A stretch of 64,000 nucleotides of DNA from Ignavibacteriales bacterium (GTDB lineage Bacteria; Bacteroidota; Ignavibacteria; Ignavibacteriales; Melioribacteraceae), in NCBI GenBank assembly GCA_020635285.1, contig JACKAB010000005.1:372001-436000 (forward strand), given 5' to 3'. A model generated the notes under the pieces. The model did no database searches. It saw only the letters and a list, made by a program, of their open reading frames with translations, and was not told the DNA's origin. The position numbers and the translations under genes are program-made. Shown in pieces: positions 57,576-64,000 of this stretch; the first letter of the stretch is position 1, and the number at the start of each line of letters is the position of its first letter.

Positions 57576-58901
57576 ATGTCAAAGAAAACTAGTTTAAAGA
57601 AAACCAAAGAATCGAAAATTGATTCAAAATACTCAATGGACACTCATTTAATTTATGGAAAAAATGTTTCAAATAAATGGGATTACAGTCATCATGTAAC
57701 AGCACCAATATCATCATCAACTACATTCAGACTTGATTCCGTTGAGCGTGGTGCAGAAGGCTTTTTACAATTTGCACAAACAGAAACGCAAGGTGATAAG
57801 CAGCCAATTTTTATATACGATAGGCTTGGCGAACCAAATAAAGACATGCTTGAGGAAAATCTTGCATACATTGAAAAAGGTGAGATGGCTGTGACTTATA
57901 CAAGTGGAATGGCAGCGATTTCAGCAGTGCTTGGTGTTCTAACAAAATCTGGCGATGAAATTATAACTCACACAACTTTATATGGCTGCACAATTTCACT
58001 TTTTAATAATTGGTACCCAAGATATAACATTGGAGTTCATCCAATTGATTTAACAAATCTTAAAAATATTAATTCAGTGTTGAATGAAAATACAAAAGTA
58101 ATTTATTTTGAAACTCCAGCCAATCCAAATATGGATATTATAAACATTATTGAGTTGAGGAAGCTTGTTGATAAGATTAATGAGAAAAGATCCGTAGATA
58201 ATAAAATTAAAATTGTTGTTGATAACACTTTTGCAACTTCTTTCAGCCAAAGACCTATTGAATTAGGATCAGATTTTACAATTCATTCTTTAACAAAAGG
58301 TATGGGCGGATTTGGAACCGATATGGGCGGAGTTGTAATTGGAAAGAATAAATATAGAGACGCCCTGTTACTTTATAGAAAAGATTTTGGTGCGGTTTTA
58401 AATACAAAAAGTGCATGGGCAATTTTAACTTATGGATTGCCATCGTTAGCGTTAAGACAAAGGCAGCAAATTAAGTCTTCAATAAAAATTGCTGAATTTT
58501 TGGAAAATCACCCTAAAGTGGAATTTGTTAAGTACCCTGGCTTAAAATCACACCCGCAATATAAAATTGCAAAAAAACAAATGTTAGATTTTTATGGAAA
58601 CTTTGCTCCAGGTAGTTTAATATATTTTGTGCTAAAAGGGAATTCACCAGAAAAGACAAAAGAAAATGGCAAAAAGTTAATGAACTATGTTGCAGATAAC
58701 GCTTACACAATGACTCTGGCAGTAAGTTTAGGTCATACAAGAACATTAATTGAACATCCTGCATCTATGACTCATTCCGTTGTTCCTGCAGATAAATTGG
58801 CAGAAAGGGGATTTGAAGCTGGGGGAGTTAGATTAGCAATTGGTTTGGAAAAAGCAGAAGATATTATTATGGATTTAGAGGAATCTTTGAAGCAAATTTG
58901 A
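57576..58901 (+). CDS. Cys/Met-metabolism PLP-dependent enzyme (trans-sulfuration family)
   Basis: 441 residues, intact frame, cytoplasmic. The start follows GGAG at 57564-57567. Seen: SMDTHLIYGKNVSNKWDYSHHVTAPISSSTTFRLD, GEMAVTYTSGMAAISAVLGVL, TTLYGCTISLFNNW, VIYFETPANPNMDII, KIVVDNTFATSFSQRPIELGSDFTIHSLTKGMGGFGTDMGG (PLP Lys in SLTKGMGG) and AVSLGHTRTLIEHPASMTHSVVP. It is a relative of methionine gamma-lyase and O-acetylhomoserine sulfhydrylase. A Lys-rich N-terminal arm (MSKKTSLKKTKESK) precedes the core. The exact reaction is not readable; methionine gamma-lyase and cystathionine enzymes are alternatives. Terminator follows. Confidence 0.87.
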   Translation: MSKKTSLKKTKESKIDSKYSMDTHLIYGKNVSNKWDYSHHVTAPISSSTTFRLDSVERGAEGFLQFAQTETQGDKQPIFIYDRLGEPNKDMLEENLAYIEKGEMAVTYTSGMAAISAVLGVLTKSGDEIITHTTLYGCTISLFNNWYPRYNIGVHPIDLTNLKNINSVLNENTKVIYFETPANPNMDIINIIELRKLVDKINEKRSVDNKIKIVVDNTFATSFSQRPIELGSDFTIHSLTKGMGGFGTDMGGVVIGKNKYRDALLLYRKDFGAVLNTKSAWAILTYGLPSLALRQRQQIKSSIKIAEFLENHPKVEFVKYPGLKSHPQYKIAKKQMLDFYGNFAPGSLIYFVLKGNSPEKTKENGKKLMNYVADNAYTMTLAVSLGHTRTLIEHPASMTHSVVPADKLAERGFEAGGVRLAIGLEKAEDIIMDLEESLKQI

Positions 58902-58968
58902 TTTAATTTTTTTCATAAACATAAAATTGCATTATGAAAAAATATTTGCATTTTACTCAGTTTAATGA

Positions 58969-59008
58969 CCAAATTATTCAGTCGCTGAGTAATTTGGATT
59001 TTTATTTT
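58969..59008 (+). terminator. Rho-independent terminator after the PLP enzyme
   Basis: 13-bp stem CCAAATTATTCAG (58969-58981) and CTGAGTAATTTGG (58985-58997), loop TCG, one G-T pair, then a T-rich tract ATTTTTATTTTT. It is 68 bp past the stop. Confidence 0.85.
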
Positions 59009-59100
59009 TGTAATAATTGGATGATTTTTATAATTTACAAAATTACAAATCGATAAAAATTCTCGATAATTAGTTTAGCCCCATATAAATATTAAAATTT

Positions 59101-59479
59101 ATGCTGAAAAAATTACTTTTTATATTCATTTTATCTCCCATTTTTTTATTCTCTCAAGAAAACATATTTAATGAGAATGAAATTATTTATGGAATAATAA
59201 CTTCGGAGAAAGGGACTTATCTTGTTTTAGAAAAGGACTTATGCGAATTACTGAAAATGATTCATATATAGAGTACTACAAAAATATATATAATGATTCA
59301 ACGATTGTTAACCCAAATACAGAAATAAAAAATAATATTAATTTGAATATAATTCCTTTTCTCTCACCACAAATAAATCAGCAAAAATATGATTTTAGTG
59401 AACCTCTTCAAATGGGAATTTTTATCCAAACTGATGAATTTGGATTTTAAATTTAACTCCTTATGCAAAAAATATTTAG
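59101..59479 (+). CDS. Small exported protein of unknown function (two frame breaks)
   Basis: Not recognised. MLKKLLFIFILSPIFLFSQE is a clear signal peptide. As given, the frame closes early, but restoring an A near 59235 continues into KGLMRITENDSYIEYYKNIYNDSTIVNP and NINLNIIPFLSPQINQQKYDFSEPLQMGIFIQTDEFGF. A second missing T near 59445 would extend it to TPYAKNI with a stop at 59477-59479; without it the stop is at 59448. About 126 residues. It has no metal or membrane motif. Located between a terminator and pgeF, likely monocistronic. Confidence 0.5.
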
Positions 59480-59577
59480 ATTCAATCCGTAATTAAGTAA
59501 ACAAACAAATTATTCATCTTTGATTATAGCTTCCTACTTGGTAAATTTTGCTCAAAAATTATAAAAGTTTACCAATT

Positions 59578-60318
59578 ATGTCTCTTCAAAAACCAAAAAT
59601 ATTTTCACAATTTCCCGACTTAATTTTTGGATTTAGTACAAAACAAAATCATAATATTGATGATAAATTTGGTTTTAATTTATCAAAATCAATCGGCGAT
59701 GACGAAAAAAAAGTAATTGAAAATCGCTCGAAATTTTTTGCTGAATTTGATCTTGGTTTAGAAAATGTAGTAATTCAAAAACAGACACATAGTTCAATTA
59801 TTAATTTTGTTGATAAATTTGTGAATAATTTAGAAGGTGACGCATTAATTACTAAAACTAAAAATTTGGGTCTAGCAGTTTCAACTGCAGATTGCACAAA
59901 TATTTACATCTATGATTCCAAAGAAAAAGTAATTGCGGCAATTCATTCTGGCTGGGAAGGAACCGAAAAGAAGATATTAGCCAAAACTATTCAAAAATTG
60001 AAAGACGATTTTAATTCAAATCCGCAGAATTTATTTGTTTATTTCGGACCCTCAATTTCTCAACAAAATTATGAAGTTGGGAAAGAGTTTTTAAATAAGT
60101 TTGATAAAAAATATTTGACACAAAATGGAGAAAAATATTTGCTCGATCTTAAAGCCGCAAATAAGGATATGCTAATAAATTTAGGTGTTCCAAACTCCCA
60201 AATAGAAATTTCAGAAATTTGCAGTTTTGAAAATCCAAATTTTCATTCATACAGAAGAGACAAAAGAAACTCAGGCAGAGCTTTTGGAGTTATTGCAATA
60301 AAAGGATCAAATGAATAA
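59578..60318 (+). CDS. pgeF: Peptidoglycan editing factor PgeF / multicopper polyphenol oxidase-like (YfiH)
   Basis: 246 residues from the ATG at 59578 (an alternative start at 59548 gives 256). The YfiH laccase-like fold is recognised by KQTHSSIINF, LAVSTADCTNIYIYD (zinc-binding Cys), AAIHSGWEGTEKKILAKTI, YFGPSISQQNYEVG and FHSYRRDKRNSGRAFGVIAI (C-terminal motif). Escherichia PgeF trims L-serine from mis-made muropeptide stems; other members act on nucleosides. The usual HAGWRG motif is HSGWEG here, a small departure. Intact frame. Its stop overlaps the next start by 8 bp. Confidence 0.9.
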   Translation: MSLQKPKIFSQFPDLIFGFSTKQNHNIDDKFGFNLSKSIGDDEKKVIENRSKFFAEFDLGLENVVIQKQTHSSIINFVDKFVNNLEGDALITKTKNLGLAVSTADCTNIYIYDSKEKVIAAIHSGWEGTEKKILAKTIQKLKDDFNSNPQNLFVYFGPSISQQNYEVGKEFLNKFDKKYLTQNGEKYLLDLKAANKDMLINLGVPNSQIEISEICSFENPNFHSYRRDKRNSGRAFGVIAIKGSNE

Positions 60319-61228
60319 TAATCTAAAGATTGTAGTTGGTTATATTCTCATTTGTCTGATTTGGGGATCGACTTGGCTTGCAATTAGGTTGGGTTTAGAT
60401 TCCCTTACACCTTTTATTTCAGCGGGCTTGCGATTTTTTCTTGCATCAATTATAATTTTTATGATTTTACGTTTTAGAAAAATGCCGCTTCCGCTCGATC
60501 CCAAATCAATTAAAATTTATATTTTTCTCGCATTCTTCTCATTTGTAATTCCTTTTGGTTTGGTTTATTGGGCTGAACAATTCGTCCCAAGCGGTTTAAC
60601 ATCGGTTATGTTTGGAATTTTTCCATTTTCAGTTTTCATTTTTTCTTGGTTTATTCTAAAAGGAGAATCAGCGGATTTTTTCAAATTATTTAGCGTGGTT
60701 CTGGGATTTATTGGGATTGTAATAATTTTTTCTGATAGTCTTCAAATTGATGTTGAAAATTATTCTCTAGGTTTAGCCGCAGTTCTATTAAGTGCAATTA
60801 TACAAGGCTTACCAGCGGTTGTCCTAAAAAAGTGGGGAGGTTATTTAAATCCTTTCTCAATAAATGCAATTCCTTTGCTCATTGCCGGTTTAACGATGAT
60901 TCTATTAAGTTATTTAGTGGAACAAACTTCAACCTGGCAATTTACTGGTAAGGCAATTATTTCTATTATTTATTTGGCTTTGGTAGGAACAATAACAGCC
61001 TTTACGGTTTATTATTGGCTGCTTAAACAAATTAATGCGGTTATACTTTCTTTATCTTCGTTCATTACTCCAATTATTGCAATAATTTTAGGATGGATAT
61101 TTTTAGATGAACAGCTTTCGCAAAAAGTATTAATTGGTTCTCTTTTTGTGTTAATTGGAATTTTATTTGGTAATTTAAAAGGCTTAAGAAAATTCTATTT
61201 GAATAAAAAAGGAACAGTAAATGCTTAA
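60311..61228 (+). CDS. EamA/DMT family transporter
   Basis: 305 residues, intact frame, ten membrane helices in two EamA repeats. Repeat 1: ILICLIWGSTWLAIRLGLDSLTPFISAGLRFFLASIIIF, VYWAEQFVPSGLTSVMFGIFPF; repeat 2: GLAAVLLSAIIQGLPAVVLKKWGG, ITAFTVYYWLLKQINAVILSLSSFITPIIAIILGWIFLDEQLS. Exports or imports an unknown small metabolite at the inner membrane. The start overlaps the pgeF stop by 8 bp and its own end overlaps folB by 8 bp, so the three are one transcript. Confidence 0.88.
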   Translation: MNNNLKIVVGYILICLIWGSTWLAIRLGLDSLTPFISAGLRFFLASIIIFMILRFRKMPLPLDPKSIKIYIFLAFFSFVIPFGLVYWAEQFVPSGLTSVMFGIFPFSVFIFSWFILKGESADFFKLFSVVLGFIGIVIIFSDSLQIDVENYSLGLAAVLLSAIIQGLPAVVLKKWGGYLNPFSINAIPLLIAGLTMILLSYLVEQTSTWQFTGKAIISIIYLALVGTITAFTVYYWLLKQINAVILSLSSFITPIIAIILGWIFLDEQLSQKVLIGSLFVLIGILFGNLKGLRKFYLNKKGTVNA

Positions 61229-61589
61229 TGTTGTAAGAATTAAAAATGCAGTATTTTATGCATATCACGGAGCATTAAAAGAAGAGCAATTTATTGGCGG
61301 AAAGTTTGAAGCAGATGTTGATATGTTTTTTAATTTTTCAGAAGCAGCGGCAAATGATGATCTAAAAAAAACAATTAATTATGATGAAGTCTATAAGTTC
61401 ATCAATAAAATGATCCACGAAAAAAAATATTATTTAATTGAAACCATTGCGACAATTATTGCTGATAATCTTCTTACAGCTTTCCCTATTTTAGATAAAG
61501 TAAAAGTAAAAGTTAGAAAAAATAATGTGCCGGTTGGTGGAATAATAGAATATGTTGAAGCAGAAGTTGAAAAAAGCAAAAATGAATAA
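61221..61589 (+). CDS. folB: Dihydroneopterin aldolase FolB
   Basis: Converts dihydroneopterin to hydroxymethyldihydropterin plus glycolaldehyde in folate synthesis. 122 residues, intact frame, normal length. Seen: RIKNAVFYAYHGALKEEQFIGGKFEADVDMF, INYDEVYKFINKMIHEKKYYLIETIATIIADNLLT (catalytic-site Glu and Tyr region), and VGGIIEYVEAEVEKSK. The stop overlaps the folK start (coding of FolB ends at 61589, FolK begins at 61582), so consecutive enzymes of the same pathway are translated together. Confidence 0.93.
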   Translation: MLNVVRIKNAVFYAYHGALKEEQFIGGKFEADVDMFFNFSEAAANDDLKKTINYDEVYKFINKMIHEKKYYLIETIATIIADNLLTAFPILDKVKVKVRKNNVPVGGIIEYVEAEVEKSKNE

Positions 61590-62083
61590 CGTTTATATTG
61601 GTATTGGTTCAAACGTTGGCGAGCGACTTACAAATATTAGAAAAACAATTGAAGAATTAGAAAATAATTCTGAGATTTCTAATATAAAAATTTCCTCCAT
61701 TTATGAAACCAAACCTTATGGAAATATTGAACAGAATAATTTTTTAAATGCAGTAATTTATTTTGAAACTTCATTTGAACTAGATGAATTGTTAAGTTTT
61801 ACAAAATCTATAGAAAAGAAAATTGGCAGAATAAAAAAGAAAATTGGGGACCGAGAGAAATAGATTTAGACATTTTACTTTTTAATAATCTAATTTATTT
61901 TGATAAGAATATTACAATTCCGCACAGAGATTTGTTAAACCGCGATTTTGTTTTAGTACCGCTGTTAGAAATTGATAATGATCTAGTTCACCCGGAAAGC
62001 AAAAAAAAGAATTAAGTTTTTATCTCACAAATTTAACTGAGAAATATATTATTAGTAAATTTAAGTTTTCGAATAATTTTTAA
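61582..62083 (+). CDS. folK: 2-amino-4-hydroxy-6-hydroxymethyldihydropteridine pyrophosphokinase FolK (two frame breaks)
   Basis: Transfers pyrophosphate to the FolB product. About 166 residues. Seen: MNNVYIGIGSNVGERLTNIRKTIEEL, SSIYETKPYGNIEQNNFLNAVIYFET, then, across a break near 61850, WGPREIDLDILLFNNLIYF and the signature IPHRDLLNRDFVLVPLLEI. The RxIDLDIL motif with the two Asp metal ligands is present. Another break near 62010 affects the tail. Downstream is a deoxynucleoside kinase, a common partner in related genomes. Confidence 0.92.
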
Positions 62084-62105
62084 ATGAATTCAGCAGTATA
62101 AGTTT

Positions 62106-62773
62106 ATGAATGAGGAGAAGTTTTTGGAAGGACCAAAATATATTGCAATTGAAGGTGTAATCGGGGCTGGGAAAACTTCGCTGGCTAAAAAATTGGCAGA
62201 AAAACTTTCTGCAAGATTAGTTGAAGAAGAATTTGAGGAAAATCCGTTTTTAGAAAAATTTTATGATGATAGAAAACGTTATGCATTTCAAACTCAAATG
62301 TTCTTTTTAATAAATAGATTCAAGCAGCAAGAACAATTTCGTCAAGATGATTTATTCACAAAATATGTCGTCTCAGATTACATTTTTGATAAAGACCAAA
62401 TTTTTGCTTTTCTAAATTTATCTGGCGAAGAACTAAAACTTTACGAAAGTATTTTCCCGTTGCTAAAAAGAGATCTGCGCCAATTTGATTTAGTAATATT
62501 TTTACAGGCGAGTGTTGATCGGTTAATCTATAATATTAAAAAAGAGGCAGAGCGGTTGAAAAGAACCTTACAAGAACTTATATTAGAGATTTGAGTGAAG
62601 CTTATAATAATTTTTTCTTTAAGTATAGCTCAACTCCTTTATTAATTGTCAATACAACTGATATTGATTTTGTAAACAAAGAAGATGACTTTGAAGAATT
62701 GTACAAACAGATCTTTAGAGAGGACAGAGGTTTTATTGAATATTTTAATCCAAAAATTAAAGAAGTAAAATAA
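62106..62773 (+). CDS. Deoxynucleoside kinase (one frame break)
   Basis: Salvage kinase of the dNK/dGK/dCK family, about 222 residues. Seen: YIAIEGVIGAGKTSLAKKLAEKL (P-loop), VEEEFEENPFLEKFYDDRKRYAFQTQMFFLINRFKQQ (substrate-binding Glu and the FQTQ pattern), VVSDYIFDKDQIFAFLNL and DLVIFLQASVDRLIYNIKKRGRA (Arg lid). The frame breaks near 62543 (GAGGCAGAGCGG region), after which TYIRDLSEAYNNFFFKY completes the C-terminus with TTDIDFVNKEDDF. Purine versus pyrimidine specificity is not readable. Confidence 0.88.
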
Positions 62774-62984
62774 TGGGATTTTTTAGACTAATATTTTTTA
62801 TTATTCTTGGTTACATTATAATTAAAACTTTCAAGTTTATCATAAATATGTTTACCGGAATTTCTGAAGCAAAAAAAGAACAGCAAGTTTACGAAACAAA
62901 AAATGCAAGAAGCAAAATTGATAAAAAGATGTAATTGATGCAAAGTTTGAAGAAATTGACGATAAAGAAAACACATCTCAATAA
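62773..62984 (+). CDS. Small membrane protein, DUF4834-like (one frame break)
   Basis: About 70 residues. The ATG overlaps the kinase stop (TAATG). One membrane helix, FFRLIFFIILGYIIIKTFKFIINMF, is followed by a charged cytoplasmic tail. A missing A near 62927 hides the last part (DVIDAKFEEIDDKENTSQ). It resembles the DUF4834 family of Bacteroidota by size and layout, and function is unknown. It is 12 bp before the GT9 gene. Confidence 0.55.
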
Positions 62985-62995
62985 CTGTTAAGTTA

Positions 62996-64000
62996 ATGTT
63001 TATTAAAAAAGCTATCCAGCAAATTTTATTACTCCTTTTAAAATTATTTTTTTCTATAAAACAAAATGACTCAATAGAATTAGGGAGCCTAATTTAATTT
63101 TAGTTATTTGGACGAGCATTTCATTTGGTACACTTTGCTTTCCTCCAGAAGTTTTTTTTCTTGCAATTAGAAAAAAATATCCATCTGCAAAAATTAAATT
63201 AATTGTTAATGCTGATGTAAAACAAAAACTGAATAATTCAAAATTAACCTTCAATACATTTTTTAATGAAGCTATTTCAAAGAGTGAATTTAAGCAATTA
63301 AGAAAAGTACTTAGAAAGAAAAATGATATTTCAATTGTGCCAATAATTAGTGAATTTCGTTTAACAGATCACATTTTTTTACGTCTTTCAAAAACCCAAG
63401 CCAGAATTGGAGTTGCCGAGTTTAACAATATTAAAAATCCATATTCATTTTTATTTGATAGAAGAACAAGCATAAACTTTACAGATTCGCCTGATGTTCA
63501 TATCTCTCAAATCCTGTTTGAGCAATTAAAATCTTTCGGTGATTTTGGCGAGCATGAGAATTTTTATCTACGGTTCAACATTAATGACGAAAGAAGTATC
63601 AGAAATCTTAAAGCAGAACTTGGTTTTAAAAATGGAAATAAAATCATTTTAGTAAATTTATTTACAGAACAACGTCAAAAGAGAATCTCACTAGATAAGA
63701 TTATTGAATTAGTAAAGCAGCTTTCTAGTTTTGGCGAGTACCAATTTTGCTTGATTGATGGAAAAAGAAAATCAAATTTTAAGATTATAAATAAGCATAT
63801 TTCGGAAGACTTGATTTTTATACATAAAGATGATTATAGAAATTTACTTAATTTGTTAAATTTTTCAAGTTTGGCAATTACTTGTGATTCTGAATTTATG
63901 CATATTGCAGGTGTCGTCGGTGTTCCGCAAATTTCAATTTTTGGACCATCAAACCCTTTTAATCTTGCTCCCATTGGTCCAAAGAAAATTTTTATAAGAA
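62996..64000 (+). CDS. Glycosyltransferase family 9 (heptosyltransferase-like), 3' end cut by window edge (one frame break)
   Basis: Builds LPS core by transferring heptose from ADP-heptose (family knowledge). The visible 335 residues start MFIKKAIQQILLLLLKLFFS and after a break near 63095 continue LVIWTSISFGTLCFPPEVFFLAIRKKYPSAKINLIV. Later parts ILVNLFTEQRQKRISLDKIIELVKQLS, LIDGKRKSNFKIINKHI and ITCDSEFMHIAGVVGVPQISIFGPSNPFNLAP match the GT9 nucleotide-sugar-binding C-terminal domain (GPSNPxxxAP). The N-terminal helix may be a membrane association. The stop lies right of the window. Confidence 0.83.

Noticed and set aside
1..64000. tRNA, rRNA, CRISPR arrays, integrases and transposases
   Set aside because: Intergenic regions were scanned on both strands and none showed a tRNA cloverleaf, rRNA sequence, repeat-spacer array or transposase motif.

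Overview
The window is AT-rich, densely coded DNA from a Gram-negative bacterium of the Bacteroidota/Chlorobiota/Ignavibacteria group. Evidence for this placement: an LptD-type LPS assembly protein, three type IX secretion (T9SS) components (a Plug-like protein, the giant SprA/Sov translocon and the PorX response regulator), an SpmA-SpmB fusion, DUF1573 and DUF4097 proteins, and an A/T-biased codon usage throughout. The T9SS plus NfnAB and a phosphorolytic chitin locus make an Ignavibacteria-like organism my best guess (inference). No rRNA, tRNA, CRISPR, integrase or transposase was found, so this is a chromosomal core region with few signs of mobility.

Layout. 1-4.2 kb (minus): DAHP synthase (cut by the left edge), a DUF1684 lipoprotein and mutS. 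4.4-8.2 kb: a very long GH13 amylase-family protein. 8.2-10.6 kb (minus): an NfnAB-like flavin/Fe-S NADH-NADPH oxidoreductase, divergent from 10.8-13.7 kb pntAA-pntAB-pntB (proton-pumping transhydrogenase). 13.7-21.7 kb: a chitin-oligosaccharide block: secreted GH20 hexosaminidase, AmpG-like MFS carrier, GH94 chitobiose phosphorylase, an unrecognised 80-residue protein, and an SSS-family symporter. 21.7-22.5 kb (minus): DUF190 and fluoride channel crcB. 22.6-30.6 kb: DUF4097 protein, T9SS Plug, Gfo/Idh oxidoreductase, lipoprotein, ROK kinase, lptD, NYN-domain RNase. 30.7-31.5 kb (minus): nitrilase-family amidase. 31.6-37.5 kb: SpmAB fusion, 2-hydroxyacid dehydrogenase, alanine dehydrogenase, CoA transferase, phosphatase. 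37.6-48.7 kb: sprA, porX, tsaE, tsaB, DUF1573 protein, accD. 48.8-50.7 kb (minus): cysteine desulfurase and birA. 50.9-53.9 kb: hsp20-dnaK-hsp20. 54.1-55.5 kb (minus): orphan lipoprotein and a TonB C-terminal-domain protein. 55.9-64 kb: def, fmt, a PLP trans-sulfuration enzyme, a small secreted protein, pgeF, a DMT exporter, folB, folK, a deoxynucleoside kinase, a small membrane protein, and a GT9 glycosyltransferase cut by the right edge.

Quality. Roughly half of the genes, including essential ones such as tsaB, tsaE, folK and pntB, are interrupted by one-base indels, mostly in A, T or G runs, while the protein sequence continues perfectly in another frame. The simplest reading is uncorrected homopolymer errors in a long-read assembly, not gene decay. 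I therefore annotate each such locus as one CDS over its full span and state where the frame breaks. Breaks cluster (about 4.4-10.6, 13.7-15.8, 25.7-32 and 46-47.5 kb) while the 6.9-kb sprA reading frame is unbroken.

How the genes fit together: the most coherent systems are the T9SS set, the chitobiose phosphorolysis locus (extracellular GH20 and transport, then ATP-saving cleavage by GH94, with a ROK sugar kinase nearby), and the paired transhydrogenases that would set the NADPH supply.
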